In this document: one piece after another, positions 1 through 13,632 of the stretch | Numbering within the stretch: position 1 is the first letter of the stretch | How the letters are laid out: every line of letters starts with the position of its first letter | Source: Rhododendron vialii | Lineage: Eukaryota > Streptophyta > Magnoliopsida > Ericales > Ericaceae | Reading direction: 5' to 3' | Assembly (NCBI RefSeq): GCF_030253575.1 | Contig: NC_080563.1 | Coordinates: 32,411,001-32,475,000, forward strand | Length of the DNA: 64,000 nucleotides | Made by a program: the position numbers and the translations under genes | The notes under the pieces: generated by a model | Databases searched by the model: none | Seen by the model: the letters and a program-made list of their open reading frames with translations, nothing else | Told to the model about the DNA's origin: nothing

Positions 1-64
1 GTTCGGCAGTTGTTTACCGAAGGTTGAACATATTTTTGACACGTAGTTACCGAAATATAATCTT

Positions 65-126
65 ATTTTCAACAACTATTTACCGAAATGTTATATATGA
101 TTTTCAACAACTATTTACCGAAATGT
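65..126. repeat. short direct repeat
   Basis: Two near-identical 27-bp units (core CAACAACTATTTACCGAAAT) lie 35 bp apart, with a more diverged third match to the ATTTACCGAA part just upstream. The surrounding 1-400 region shows no convincing gene. Confidence 0.7.
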
Positions 127-399
127 AGTGGGCTAAGAGAGAAAATACGGAGCTGCGAATAGTCGCACCCATTCTTTTTCTCCTCGCGCTTTTTCTTTTT
201 TTTTTTTTTAAATTCTTATCAATTTTTATAAGAATTTCATATAATCCATTCGAATAAAAAGCAAAACACTTCATTCCAAGAAATTTGAATTTCTTTCGCA
301 CCCAACCAAAGAACGACTTGATCTTTAGAATGGCACACATGATTTGTTTTTGTAAATTTAAGGACAAAAGTTCTTTATTTTTTTATTTGAAGAATAGCA

Positions 400-1430
400 C
401 AACTTTTATGAGGAACTAAAATTATAGAACATACCCTCTTAGCATCTGGTGATTATTCATTACTTCTAAAACATTGTCACATCATGCTTCACGGGTCTCT
501 ACTATTATACAACACTGGCGTACTCGCTTCTCCCTTTCTAAAATCCTTGTGTACTCCTTCATTGCTCATCACTTCAATCAACCAAGACCTATGTATATTT
601 CAGGCCTTGCGTATATTTCATGTTCTCTCTCTTCTGTCAATTTATTTCTCTACTTGCCCTTTGATCCTCTGTTGGTTTCCACTCTCATTTGTAAGTTGTT
701 TATATTATATGTTCATCCCAATGATCAAAGTTCCTGATACTGATTGTAGTTTCTCTTTCAAGTTACCTTTGGTGGAGGATTTGGTGTGAGTTGATTACTT
801 TTGTGCTTTGGAGCCACACATGGTAGCAGTTTCCTTTCATCCAAGGGAGAATTTGTACTCTCTGTGGGTTCTTTCTGTGAGCGCTGAGAACTCGATGTCC
901 AGATCACACTGTTTCCAATACAGATTGAAACCTGTACGAGACCCAAGAGATGAAACTTGATCAAGTTAGTAAAAAGGGTTGTCAAATGTAAGTGCATTGT
1001 AGATGTGTGGCTCGACTTTACATCTATTTCCATATAGGTATTACACATTTACATTTTCTGTTGTCTAATATAGCACTGTATGGATTTAGACCCATCTGCG
1101 GTTTTTTATATGGTTCTGCTTAATGGTCAATGAACATGTCCAGAATTTACGTAAGAAGGGTGCACGGTTGAAACGTCAATTCATCCTTGGCAGATGACTG
1201 CACCCTTTTTCTGCAATGACTTCCTTTGGTGCATTATGGTATTGAGTTGAAAATCATTCAAACTTAAAAAAAAAAGGGGAGACTTAGCAAAAAAATCCGT
1301 CATATTTACATTTTATGGCTCAAGGACATGCACCTTTTGCAATCAAATATAAGAACAAACACCTTTTGCAATCAAACATAATGCATCTTTTGCAAAACTT
1401 GTGAAAGTTCATTAATAACTGGAAGTTAGT
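400..1430. other. no recognisable gene (400-1430)
   Basis: AT-rich DNA with only short open frames that resemble no family I know. Weakly coding-like frames around 480-790 lack splice or family support. Confidence 0.5.
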
Positions 1431-1434
1431 GATA

Positions 1435-1645
1435 GTGCCTAAAACCCTAGGGTGCCGGTACCCTATGAAAGTAACTAAAATTTTAAACCCTAGGGTACCC
1501 TATGAAAGTGCCTAAAACCCTAGGATACCCTATAAAAGTGTCTAAAACACAAAAACCCTATAATAGGAAAGTGCACACTGAAACCCTATGAAAGTGCCTA
1601 AATCCTAGGGTGCCCTACCCTACGTTAGGGCACCCTACCCTAGGG
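1435..1645. repeat. degenerate CCCTAGGG-type tandem repeat
   Basis: About six imperfect units alternate ACCCTA / CCCTAGGG(T) with CTATGAAAGTGCCTAAA, spaced roughly 40-60 bp apart. The core resembles the plant telomere unit CCCTAAA, but the units are not head-to-tail telomere repeats. It is best described as a local minisatellite. Confidence 0.7.
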
Positions 1646-1857
1646 TAGTTTTGTCCATGAAAACATGTTTTGGCCTTGTGGCTCAACAACTCAAAAAGTT
1701 GAAAGACCTCTACTGAAAACTATTTTGCTGACGTCCTCCCCTAAATGAAAACTATTTTACCATACTTGTGGCTAATTTTCCCCAAAAGAAAAAAATCACA
1801 TCCCACTGATTATTCTTCCAGATTCTGATACAGTATGTTTGCTATAAATTGGTTTTC

Positions 1858-2200
1858 AGGTCTTCTCCACATTGCAGGAGTAAATGAAGTAATAGTAATG
1901 AACTAAAGTATGAACACCCATCAATGCTGAATAGCCTGCTGTTGATGTGGCACCTCTGAGTAGCTTGTGCTACAAGGGTCCTTTGTTGTCTCCAGTGAAG
2001 TTATGTCAATAGAAAGAGAAGCTCAAGCTGAGGAAAAGGAAACGTCTATGATATTCCTGTGCTTTCACCTGATTAGGGAAGAAATGGATATCGCCTTTCA
2101 TTCGACAGTAGCATTTGGTGTCGAGCTGACTGGAAGCGCTGGTATGGGTAAGCTGGATCCATTTGCTGGTTTAGTCATATGTATGCGAAGCACATTTATT
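1858..2200 (+). pseudogene. decayed HSP20-like (IDM2/IDM3-type) gene fragment
   Basis: This stretch aligns to the intact HSP20-like gene at 16.4-18.0 kb. Shared features in order are the TTTCAGGTCT splice-like start, the segment encoding (V)APLS, and a longer block (2085-2190) encoding AFGVELTGSAGMGK..PFAGLV that matches [21 protein letters not shown] in exon 2 of the intact gene. The frame carries stops between the two blocks, and the following alpha-crystallin exons are not found nearby. I infer a truncated paralogue. An alternative is a real exon of a gene whose other exons have diverged beyond recognition. Confidence 0.6.
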
Positions 2201-2362
2201 CACAGTGATTGGCATGTACTCATCATCATTGACGGGAAATACCGTTATTTGATGGGTGGTTGTAATGCCACACACACTTGGTAGTGCCACATTTTGTACT
2301 TTTTTTTTTTTTGATCCGCCCACAGTTTGTACTTTCACAGGGTATTTTTTTACTATACCCAT

Positions 2363-3845
2363 TTGCTTCTATTTGCACACACTTTTTTTCATTGCACCAC
2401 TTTACAATAAACCTGTGTTAGAAATAACTAATAGGGGTTGTCGATTTGTTCTCAGTACACTCACTACAATTCCCTCAACATCCTTATCTCCGACTTTTGG
2501 AACCTTAACCCAGCTCCACCAACACCACCGTCTCTATCCCCTCCCCGCCATATCTACCCTTCCCGGCTTTGCCCCTCTCCTTGTGCCATTGGTCTTTCCC
2601 TCCATGAGATTTTTTTTGCAATCGCCACTTGCTCTCTTGATCTTCCCTGCCTTGATCTATTTGAGATTGCACCTGCCTTGCGATTTTCCCCTCCCCCAAC
2701 CTGTAAGTGACAACCGCCTCCCACTTGCGATGTCCCGTTCACTTCCACCTTTGATTCATCTCGAAGTCTAACAACCACATGTTCAGGATGAAGAATTGAG
2801 AAATCCTGTCTACGTCTGAACATTGGCCATTGGTTTGGCAAAATGAAGCTGAACATATGCCACTTGTTTAGTGCGTCCTGCTAGGGAAGAGTGTTTTGAA
2901 TCTGGTGTTCATGATCAAAGTGGGGAGTGTTGTGCACGCTCTTGGAAGTGTTGTGCATGCTATCTGCTGAGGTTGGGGGTACCAAGGGAGGCTAGGGGAG
3001 GGACAGCAAGGCCGGAGGATGGGTGTGGGAAGGGTGGGGGGATGAGCTGGGAAATTGAAGTTTTTAATTTTTATGCTTATTGTCCCTTTTGGTAATTTAG
3101 GAAGCGGCAGTGTGGTATGCAATTTTAATTTTGGCATGTGTACTGAGATGAAAATTTTACGCCACAACGTTACTGTCTTAGTGTTACTTTTTACTTTAGC
3201 CATTGACTTTGTTTTCACATGATGCCAACAGATTGAGACGTTCTCTTTAGTTGTAAATGCGTCGTTTAGAGTAAATAGCCTACAAATGAAACTTAATGAG
3301 CACCTTTTGTGTATCCCAACATTCACATTCACTTCATGGTCTTGAGTCTTCTGGACAGTACGTATTATAGGAGGTGACAAGTTGTAAAAGTGAATAAAAT
3401 CTAATGGGCCTCTGACTGTTGCTATGTTGTAATTTAGGTTGCTTTAAGTTGCTGAGGACCTGAGACATTCATTTAAGGAAAGAAAGTTTTGCATTCAAAT
3501 TGAGCGTGGGAGCCAAGATTCGACATGCCATTGCTACTAAGTTGATCCCCAGTACCTTCATAAGCTCTGTTTGGTGAAGAGAATCAAGGTACCTTTCTTT
3601 GAAATCTGAGGATTTGAATATTATATTAACTTTGTATGTGATTTTACAAATTCGCTGGTCAAAAGCTTCTCATGTATTCAGTAAAGATGTTTTGGTTGTA
3701 GTACAATAAGAACTTTGACTTAAAGATGGGTTATTCGGTGGTAAAAATAACTTAGCAACTGAAACTAAAAGCAGAAGTGTAATGTATAGCTGTGCAGTCA
3801 TATTTTGTTGTTGTTGTGGTGCCTAGGAATTACTATTGTTCGTAA
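2363..3845. other. no recognisable gene (2.4-3.8 kb)
   Basis: The stretch contains a pyrimidine-rich, proline-coding-looking part (2490-2720) and a purine-rich part near 2990-3060. Open frames on both strands are low-complexity and show no family match that I recognise. Confidence 0.5.
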
Positions 3846-4214
3846 GCAGGGTGGACATCGGGGGGGTGCAGAGGGTGTTCGGGCTCTTGCACCACTCCAA
3901 ATATTTTCATGTATTATATTAGTTTTTGAGGTTAATTTGGAAAAATTGTAAGATTGGCCCCTGCAATTCCCGTGGGTGCAAAAAATTTCTTAAAACTTCT
4001 ATATACGTGTGGACAAAAATCGTAAAAAGTTTGAAGTTATCGACCATTTTTTGGTCACATGTATAAAATTATGTGGCAACTACGTATGGGCACACAATCT
4101 ACTCTCTTCCTTTGACATAGCAAGTAACAATATACTTATGGAATATATTTTTGTTATCAATGTCGAATACAAGTGGTTCGGCCCCTGCTATGTACAAGTC
4201 TTGCATCCGCCACT
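3846..4214. mobile_element. possible hAT-type non-autonomous element
   Basis: The left end CAGGGTGGACATCGG and the right end CATCCGCCACT resemble the degenerate CAGTGGCGGA-type termini of plant hAT elements in inverted orientation. The termini match only partly and no clean 8-bp target duplication is visible, so this is tentative. Confidence 0.3.
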
Positions 4215-6230
4215 ATCCTTACTTTTTAGTGCTTGGAGTTTATTGAATATTAAAAGCAGTAGTTTTTATTTTATTTTATTAGTTTTCATGAAAGTTTCAA
4301 AAGAACCATATGGATTACTTAGTCCATGTTTGTGTCACTGGATTAATAATTCCCAGGATCAATAATCGTACCCCTGAGACAATTAATCTGTCCCTTTGAT
4401 TTGTTCTCCCTCCTTCATCTGATGACCAAAGACAATCTTCTTAACTGTGTCTCATTCTTCATCCCGCTTTACCCATAGATTGTAAAACTAGTCCTGTGCT
4501 AGATATTCATTCGTGCAAGCACATGATTTGCCCCTAGTTGTCATTTTATGATCCTCTGACCCAGTTTGAGCATCATTCCCTGTAATATGGGTGATACAGA
4601 CTTTTGACAGAATTTTTTTAGGAAAGAAAATAGTTTGGTCGAATCCATTCTGTCAAGACATTGATAGGCATTTAATGTTACTTAATTTTTCCCCAAAAAG
4701 CCAGATTCTAAAATAAAACATTGATTCTCTTGTAAGCTTTGTTCACACATAGTTTTAATTAACCGAAAGAAGTGTCCTGTGGTATCATTCTGAACATATC
4801 ATTAATTATCTCAACTGTCGTATATTTAGAAGGTCAAAAAGCGTTTGAATTCATATCACGTTTAGCTACAAAATGCATGCTGAATAAATTAGATGCCGGA
4901 GGATGAGATATGATCCAATGATGAGCCTTAGGAGCATTTACACAATAGTAAACCGTTGAGTATTTGTAGGATTTTAAGTCAGGGCTCAGTTGGTATTACC
5001 ATGCGGTGGTTTAGAAGCATTATTTTGACAGTGCTTCAACCATTTTCTGTTTTAGCTTCTATTTTGTATTTTCTAACATTTTGTTTTTTTATTTTCCAAG
5101 ATGTGGTTAGAGGTTTGTAGAATGTATTATTTTTGTAATTTGGAGTTTGTGAGTTCAAGATATTTTAGGGGTATTTTCTGAATACTGATAAGAAAGAGCA
5201 ATAAATGCATTAGTTAAAGAAAATCTTTCTTGATAGATATGCTTTGGTCAAACTTCTAAAAGACACTTGATGCAAATTGCATGCTATTGAGGGTCATTAA
5301 TTGATACTTACCTTGAATTTAGACCTTTATGCAATCTGCTATCCTGCACACATTTACACACCCTTTTGAATTCAACTTGACTGTGAACTTCATGATAAAT
5401 GTCCAAGATTGAACACCTCATATTGTGAAGCCATTAAAAGGGATTGCGATAGCTAAGGAGATTATGTTAACCTTTTCTAACTAACATTGTTGTTTATAAT
5501 TGTATCCCAACCAGCCAGTCGCCTCCATAAGTTGATCCATTCTTTCTCTTGAGACTGTGCAATCAATTTGCCTCTGTAAAGCAAGTCAAAAGGTATCTGA
5601 AAGCTCTTCAATGGCATCTCCACACAGGTACTTCAATCTCCATTGGTTATTTCATTGTGATCCATATTCTGGAATCTGAATCCTTGGTGTATCCCACCAC
5701 ATGCAAATGGGGGGTTGCAAGTTCTTGAGTCTATTTGAGCGGTCCTACAACGGTTAGTTGTTAGCTCCAAAACTAACTCATGAGCTTGGGCAACCACATA
5801 AAACGAACTATCAAATTGTTTGGTTTAATAAAGTAATTGTTTTTTGAGTTTCAATTTATCTGTTACATGTTATTGAAGTTGTACAAATTGTTTTTTTTTT
5901 TTTTTGCTCGGCAAGTTGTACAAATTGTTGGTATACTTCAGTCATGACTTATATAAGTTATATTTATTATCAGTCTATTATGTGCTCAGTAAATAAAAAA
6001 CCTCTTAATCAGGAGATTATTTCTTCTGCAAGTTACTTTAATTTATATACTTAGAAGGTGTATCCATCAAAGTTTACTTTAAAGCCGTAAGTGGGAGTCA
6101 CTCCATTTATTTACTGTGTGTACATTTCTTGCCCCTTGTAGCCTTTTGGTGTTTTTTTTTTCTTCCCTTTTTTTGAGCGCAATGTATTATTACATTGCTT
6201 AGTTCTCATATATGAAGTGGAGTTAGCCTT
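4215..6230. other. no recognisable gene (4.2-6.2 kb)
   Basis: AT-rich, without coding frames of note. It contains a poly-T run at 5890-5905 and nothing else that I can name. Confidence 0.5.
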
Positions 6231-7483
6231 TGTTAGACTTTTTCCCGCATCGCTCACCTAAGCCACCCAAGCTTGGTTAATATAATCTAGAAGCTACTTC
6301 ATTTGTTTTAGATTGGAACCCTCTAACAAATCTAACGCGGTATCAGAGCTAGGTCTTGGGTGGTCTCACCTAACGTGGTTGTCGATTCCCTGACCTCGTC
6401 AGTTCATACCTCCACGTACCCGGGCTGCAAGTGAGGGGGAGTGTTAGACTTTGTCCGACAGCGCTTATCCAAGCTTGGTTAATGTAATCTAGAGGCTACT
6501 CCAGACTTTGTTTGAAAGTGCTCATCCAAGCTTGGTTGATATAATCTAGAGGCTACTCCAGCTATTGCCAATTAGCAATGTTCTAAAAATCGCTCGGCGT
6601 TCGTCGCTCGGTCGACCACCTTCGAGCTTCGAGACCTATTAATCGCCGATTAATCGGCTTGTAGCAATTAGTCGGGTTTTTATTTATTTATATATAAATA
6701 CTCCCCAATGACAACTCTCATAAAAAATTGAATATTCATCTATCAATCCAACAACATCAATTGTTTTTCAAATATGACATAGAAATCTCTCCTTTATAGA
6801 AAACTGTTAACATGATTATAACACCAACTGGTACTAGGTATGGGCCGTTCATTTATTAGTCACTTACCAATTATAATAACTTTATTTATATACACCAAAC
6901 AATACTACACTTCGTGTTAAGATTTAATAAAAAATATTACTACACTTTGTTTCCAGAATCACTAACGTGTCAAGATGGGTATGGGCTTTTAAAAAAAAAA
7001 CACTAATGTTCGAGGTCGGTGGAGACGTGGAGTGAGAGGAGATCTCGAATTTGAGAGAGAGAGGCGATAGGCGGCTCGGAAATCTCGTGTTTTACACAGA
7101 GATATGACAGGTGACTCCGAGATCGATCAATCGATGACTGGGTATCGATCAATACTGTGATTCAAAACCCTTAAACTGGTATGAGTATATAATAGTTACA
7201 CCCCTTGATTTTCCAAAATTATAGATTTTACCCTTATTAATCGCCGATAGCCGACTAATCGCCCATTAACCGATTAATCGACTTATCGCCGCTAAATGAC
7301 TAATCGCCGGTTAATCGCCGACTAACTCCGATTAACCTCCTGACCTACTAATTCAACCTTCGAGGCATTAATCTAATCGGTTAGGCCAAATTTCCTATTA
7401 ATCGGCGATTAATCGGCGATTAAATCCTTCTTTTAGAACACTGCCAATTAGTTTTAGATTGGAAGCCTCTAAAAAACCTAACA
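6231..7483 (+). mobile_element. TRIM (miniature LTR element) carrying a nested TIR element
   Basis: The 5' LTR begins TGTTAGACTT at 6231 and ends near 6337. It is followed at once by GGTATCAGAGCT (6339-6350), an initiator-Met tRNA primer-binding site. The internal part is only about 90 bp and ends in a purine tract (GTGAGGGGGAG). The 3' LTR starts with TGTTAGACTT at 6442 and ends with CCTAACA at 7483. The flanks GCCTT and ACCTT match at 4 of 5 bases as a target duplication. The 3' LTR holds a partial internal duplication (6446-6560) and is split by the nested element at 6576-7441. It is non-coding, so it would depend on enzymes supplied elsewhere. Confidence 0.8.
6576..7441. mobile_element. 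Mutator-like non-autonomous TIR element nested in the TRIM
   Basis: The ends read GTTCTAAAA (left, from about 6580) and TTTTAGAAC (right, to about 7439), in inverted orientation. The flanking 10-bp sequence TGCCAATTAG occurs on both sides (6566-6575 and 7442-7451), which fits the 9-11 bp target duplication of Mutator-like elements. The interior is non-coding and holds many copies of the palindrome-like word ATTAATCGGCGATTAATCG in both orientations near both ends. Removing the element joins the two halves of the TRIM 3' LTR. Confidence 0.8.
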
Positions 7484-10400
7484 ACCTTCAATTCACGATT
7501 CATACGAGGTATTGATGATTAGCTGTTGTATTTGAAGTGTGAAGGTGAAATATATTCCGAATCAAACAGTTAGCAATCATCTATCTACGCGGACAAGCTT
7601 AACATTTCCTCCTACTTAAGAATCAAAGGTCCATTTTTGTCCACTTTTTTAACAATTTACCTTTTAAATTCATTCAGTCAATGAACCTGAATGGATTTTA
7701 GTTCGTGACTGTTGTGTCGTTAAAAATGAAACCTCTGTTTTCTCGGAGTAGAACAAAGAATCCTTTGCCTTGGAGACTTTCAGATTATCTAAGAATTTGA
7801 TTTAATGTATGGGCATTTAATTAGCTGCTACGGACCATAAGGGAAGCTTAACTAGATTAACTTGCATGTGCCATATTGACGAGTGGCGATTGGTTAGCAG
7901 TGATGCTGCATTTGGCTGTCAAGGGTTTTGGGTGAGACCGGACAACTTTGTCATTGCTGGGGTGGTCGAAAAAATCTAGTTTGATATGGATGTCATGACA
8001 TTTGGATACTTCCAAAAATGTTAGAAAAACACATGACTTACCTCCTTACTGTTGCTTTCATACTCAAATAAATAGATGGAGGACACCAGATAACCACCAT
8101 TGAATCATTCCACCTATTCCCATCGATTGGCTCTTTGCTTTTTTTCTGTTCTTGTACATTTCTTTCTATTTCAATGAAATATTTGTTCAATATTGTGCTT
8201 TGTTGCCTTCTCCCTTTTTCGTTTTGTTTTCATTTATGTCTTTTCACCTATCAACTCTTCTAATGAGTACCTTTTTTTTCCAATTTTTTTTAATATCTTG
8301 ATGCACTATAACAGAAAATGTTAAATACTTTCCAATAAAAGCAATTTTAAATGTTGCTTAAGAGGCTTTCTTTTGCTTTGTTGTCTTTGATTGTTACTGA
8401 CGGTTTCAGAGAATATGAAACTAGCTCACATGCTTAATTGCAAGTGATTTAATTTCCGTTGCACAAAAAAAAAAAAAAAATTGCAAGTGATTGGGATTCA
8501 TGAAATACGAAAGCAAAGCATAAAGCCACCCTTAGTTGATTGGATCAAATCAGAGAAGATGGGTAATTCTGGGATGGGATACTGAAGTATATGAGGTGGA
8601 TATAAATTTCTTCTTATGTCTGGACCGGAGAATGGTTCATAATTCATATAAGAGCATGTACTGAATTCATAAGCTAAGAAGACTTTCATTGAACAGTTGA
8701 TTTGCATTGAAATGTTACATTCCGAATGAGGTATGCAAAACTTAGTTAACTTAATGTGAACCATGCATATAATAGATTGTCCTTTACCCAGGTTCTGAGT
8801 CTAACATCAGATGGATGTCATAAGCGCCCTGTTCATACCCAAAAGCAACCAGGTAGATTTTTCAACGTGGGACACTAGATGAGCTAGCATTCATTGGAGT
8901 TTACAAATCTCCCGCACTCAGACACCACAACTCGCCCTTATGGTTATGATTGCATTCCCAGCCATTGGCAGGCCTAGTCCTCCATGATTTGTTCAGTACT
9001 TCAACTCTCCTAATGTTCTCCCTCTTGTAAATCCTTCCGTATATTTGACGCAAACTATAGTAAATACTAAATAGTGTGTTAGAGGAATTTAGGAAGTGTT
9101 GTGACTAGTATGGATTGAGCATTATGCGAGTGAGTGTCAATCTTCTGAAAAGAATACTGTGCAAAAAAGAAAAAATAGAATCATCAGAAAAAAATATGTT
9201 CCCTTGAATAGTATTACCGTGACCTACATTTGGGAATAATCTTCTATTAACCATTATGGTGAATCCATTTCGCCAAACTAAGATAAGGCTAAATATGGTT
9301 CTAATGCTCTCCTCATGTTGCCATAATTAGCCTTCATGTGAAATATCGCATGGTCCAAGTGGGAGAACTAAACACTCATTATGCGACAAAATGTTTTTTG
9401 CCTTAAGGACTTGTATGAAAGAATTTTAGTTGAGTTATGAGCAGTTAGTAGCTGATGAGAAAAACTACTTGGAATCCATATATACTGGGAAATAAGAATG
9501 GCGGAGTTTGGCTGGGAAATCGACCACATTTTGCCTGAGCGTCGATATAAGATTTTTGGTTGCCTGAATTAGTTCCCTTTGGCCATCAGCTGGCAAGAAA
9601 ACTTACCCATACCAAGTCTCTCTTAAACTTCTGAGACAATCCTAACAATCAATGTTATCTATCTTGGAATGTTTCTATTCCTATCACATTGGTTGCCTCA
9701 CCTATATCTTTCATTTCACGGTTTTTTTGTGAAAAACTTCTTAGTTTTGTGTAATAAACCAAGATAACTACTAGCAAGCAAAATGTAGAATAACAAAAAT
9801 AAATTTACTGACAGTAACCTTTAAATTATCGTACGATCAATTCTGTTTCCTAAATCGAAAGGAAACATTAGTATCGTTGAACTTAAGATACCTTTTTCGG
9901 GAAGCTCTTTTATGTCCTGACTTCTTAAGCTTGCAAGTCAAATATTCCTTTCTTCTAATTGAGGAACCTTCAGTTGATCTATATATACTTCTTCATTATA
10001 TTCCCATTATGGAAAGTAGTTTTCACACATATTTAGTGTTACTCTCTAAATCATAGTGAGCTACTAAGCCTGTAGTGCCATAATGATTCTTAGAAAGTCT
10101 TCCTTGGATTCTGGAGAGAAGGTCTCTTAGAAGTCAATTCGCACTTTTTGAGTGAAACCTTTAGCAACAAGTTACGTCGTTTGATATTTTCATAAAGTCA
10201 TGTTTTCTTTGAAGACCCATTTGGGTCTTGTATCCAATAAAACTGTTGGTACGACTGATTCAATGCAACGGGGTACTTGTTATCTTTAATTCATGCAGTG
10301 CGACCACCATGGTATGAAATCGCGGTATCGGTTGGCATAACCGTCGCGAGTAACAGATATCATAAGTTTGGTCATTCTATAATAGGAATCGGACACCACA

Positions 10401-13020
10401 CTTGTGAATCTTTTTCAAGGTCTAGCCAATGCTAAAAAATCCGTTGGTACAGACAATGCTGTTAATCTCGTTCCAGTATCGGCTGGTACTGCTGGTACAT
10501 CCCGTTTTAGAGGAAAAATGGTAGCATAGACCTCTAGTTTCGTTCCGACCAAGTTTTCGGCAGGTATCGGTTGTAACGTCTATCTTCGGTGGATTTGGTC
10601 TTCCCAGTGTTTACCGGCAGAATGTACCGATGAGTAAAAGAAATGAAATAAATCCAAGCAAAATAGAGAGAGAGAGAAAATGGAGGCCAAGAATGGCATT
10701 CAAAATTGAGAGAAGATCCAGACCGGTCTGTGGAGATCCCGATTGTTCTTGCAAAGTTATCTCGAATTTCCAGTGACCGACGACCACTGGGTAGATTAAA
10801 CCAACAAGGAAGGTGAAGAAAGGCGTGGTCAAGATTGTCCACAGGCTCTATTTTCCTTTTTAATGTCGTTTGAAATTTGGGAAGAAAGGGGTGGTGGAAT
10901 TATTGCACAGTGCAACCCTTCAGAGATTAGATTGTGTATAATGCAACACACCAAACTTTAGAATACTTCTTCTCACTTTTTCGATCAAGTGCTTCTTTTT
11001 ATTTGCACTCCCCTTTAACCATTCACCTATTATTTTTTGTCATGTTTGGTTAAAATGTGAACATTTAATTTGCTAATTAGTTACTCTGATTTTTTGGTTC
11101 ATATGATTGTGTTGAGTGATGTAGATAAAGTAAATTTTATAAGTACACCTAATTTTTTATGAATAAATACTAATGAAGACAAATCCGGAACAGTGCCCGG
11201 TGATACATTGGTACTGCTACGTTCTATACCAGTAACAAAAATAGCTCTCTATCTCTATCTGGTACAATATTCATAACCTTGGATACACATGTTCTATCTA
11301 ACCTTATTTATAACGAAATTGGTTCTTTCTAGGGGGTTTTGAACCAATACTTGACTTTTGAGTAAGGTGGAATCAAATATCGCGTTTTAAGGGGATTAAT
11401 AATTGATATCATTCATACGGCATGAGAATCCCACTATCTAACAAACTAGGATTAGTACTTGTAAAAGATAATTTATATGATAAAAAAGAGAATACTATTA
11501 TCTCTTGGTACATTGAGTCATTGATGCAAATACTGTAACAATAACACCATGGTACACAATTAACACATACATACTACAAGGACACAAAAGTACTTTGGAC
11601 ATTATCGACATAAAGGTACCACTGTGTATCGTCTGTTACGTACATATACATGATACGCAATGGGTCGATTACAGGTAGATGATCTTTCGCACCGTTGTTA
11701 CTGTTCACTTTAACCGAAACGGCGTTTGAAAACCCATTACGTGACGGCCGATATTTTACCTAGTGGCTGTTTTTTAAAACCCTAGCGACCACTACTAGTC
11801 TACTACAACTAATTTTAGCAGTATAAGGGAGCCATGGTTTACGCAGATTTGCATTTTAGGTGTTTAGGAGCAGTTTCTAGAATTGATCTATGCATAATGC
11901 ATTATGAGAAATGAATTAGAGATTTAAGAATCCAAAAATCATCTCAGAGGAGTTTTTTGGATTCTCATTGTATTTTCAACATTACTCTTGTACTAAAATC
12001 TATTATGCACGTTAGATACAAACACTTTAACTATTTCTAATCCAAATTCATGGATTGGCTCGCTCAACATAGTCTAATCCCATTTTGTAGAATGAATAGC
12101 AATGTCTTGAAAATTAGCCTTGCACATAAGTTATATGTATCAATCAAATATAACCAATATTAGGGAAGAATGTTTTGATGGAGAATAATGGAGACTAGTT
12201 CGTAGCTTAGTCGCAGGATCCTTCTAAAATGGGTGTGCTCCCAAGACGGGAGCTCGAATCGGCGCTCCCAAGATGGGAGCTTGATGGGAGCTCGCTCCTA
12301 ACTAAGATGGGAGCTTACCGGACCGTAAAGGCAGTTATTCTCTTACTTTTAAGGGAGTTATGCAAGTGTGGAAATAAGAATATGAGAATCATATTATTCA
12401 AGAAGTTTTGCAAATTGAGAATATATTACTTCCAATAATTACACCTTAAGATCGGGGAAATTTTCAGTAAGTATCACTTTTCCTTTAATGGTTAAGTATT
12501 TAAAGATATTTTATATACGTATTTTTATATAATCTATATACGCTCCTTAGGCATCCCAACCTTAGGAGCTTCTTGGTACCTCCGCACCCACTTCCGCTCC
12601 CATCCCTGCCCCCGCTTCATGCTACTAAGGTCCGTAGTGAAGATTACTCATATATCAATTTGGTAACTAAATTTGAGCTATGACTTATTTGGAAGGTCCT
12701 AAAGGTATGTTGATGAGAGTCCATAAATATTGTACGATGAGTGTTTGGTCTAACTTTATTTCTTGTTTCAGATACGGTTATGCTTATTTGAGTTCTGCGA
12801 TTTGTCTAATAACTTACTGAAGATGTGGTTGTTATGATTTGTGTGTTCAAGCATGAGGTATGCATGACAGACTAACTATTTATGTTCCTTCTATGCGATA
12901 GGGACATGCACATTTGTAAATGTGATTGTTTGCTTAAATAATATATTTACCTAGTAAAATATGAGTTGAAGTGGCAAGGATGAGATATCCTTCTTCAAAA
13001 TGAAAAACAAAAACATTGGA
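7484..13020. other. no recognisable gene (7.5-13.0 kb)
   Basis: AT-rich DNA. I see a stretch with repeated GGTATCGGTTGG- and TGGTACTG-like words (10.3-11.3 kb), which may be a decayed repeat, and a short cluster of CCCAAGATGGGAGCT-like units at 12237-12320. No frame has family support. Confidence 0.45.
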
Positions 13021-13021
13021 G

Positions 13022-13632
13022 AGTTGTTAGAATCGTACGATTCACGATTCGTATCGTACGATTCGGTGGGTAATCAATACGAATAGGCTGCCTGAATTGC
13101 AAATAGCTGCGAATCGTAAGTGAATTGGTGATCCGAATCGGTGAATCGGTAAATCGAATCGGTGAATTGTTCGATTCACTTAAAATTTCCGAAATTCATT
13201 TTTTACTCATGTTTTGCTTCTTTTGTTGTTTGTTAATGGTTCAAACTATTTTTTAAAGGTCTTAAGTATTGTTATATGTCATCTTTTGTCTATGTTATGT
13301 GGATAGATAATAAGAAAATGGGATTTATTACGAGAGTGAATCGAAAATGAGGAAGATAAAGGGAATATAGCAACCCTATAGACCTTCTAAGGATTTGTTT
13401 TGTACTTATAACTCTTTTGTACAAAAAGAACCATAAGTAGGATTTACGAATCATCATTTAGAAGAAGGTTTTTATTGACTTATGCCTAAATCTTTCATTT
13501 GTAGTATATATTGTTGTTACCGTAATCAATAAGCATAGGTTTCTATGCATTATAGAAGTCATGACCAAATCAGAGTGATTCACGATTCGAAAAATGACCA
13601 TTTCGATTCTCGATTCGATTCACGATTTGACA
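13022..13632. mobile_element. degenerate TIR element rich in GAATCG words
   Basis: The left end GTTGTTAGAATCGTACGATTC and the right end GATTCACGATTTGACAAC form imperfect inverted termini. Both subterminal zones are packed with GATTCG/CGAATC words in both orientations, an arrangement seen in many non-autonomous plant TIR elements. No target duplication is clear. Confidence 0.5.

Noticed and set aside
2256..2856. 171-aa plus-strand frame and overlapping minus-strand frames
   Set aside because: They are proline/leucine-rich translations of pyrimidine-rich DNA with no family resemblance or splice context.
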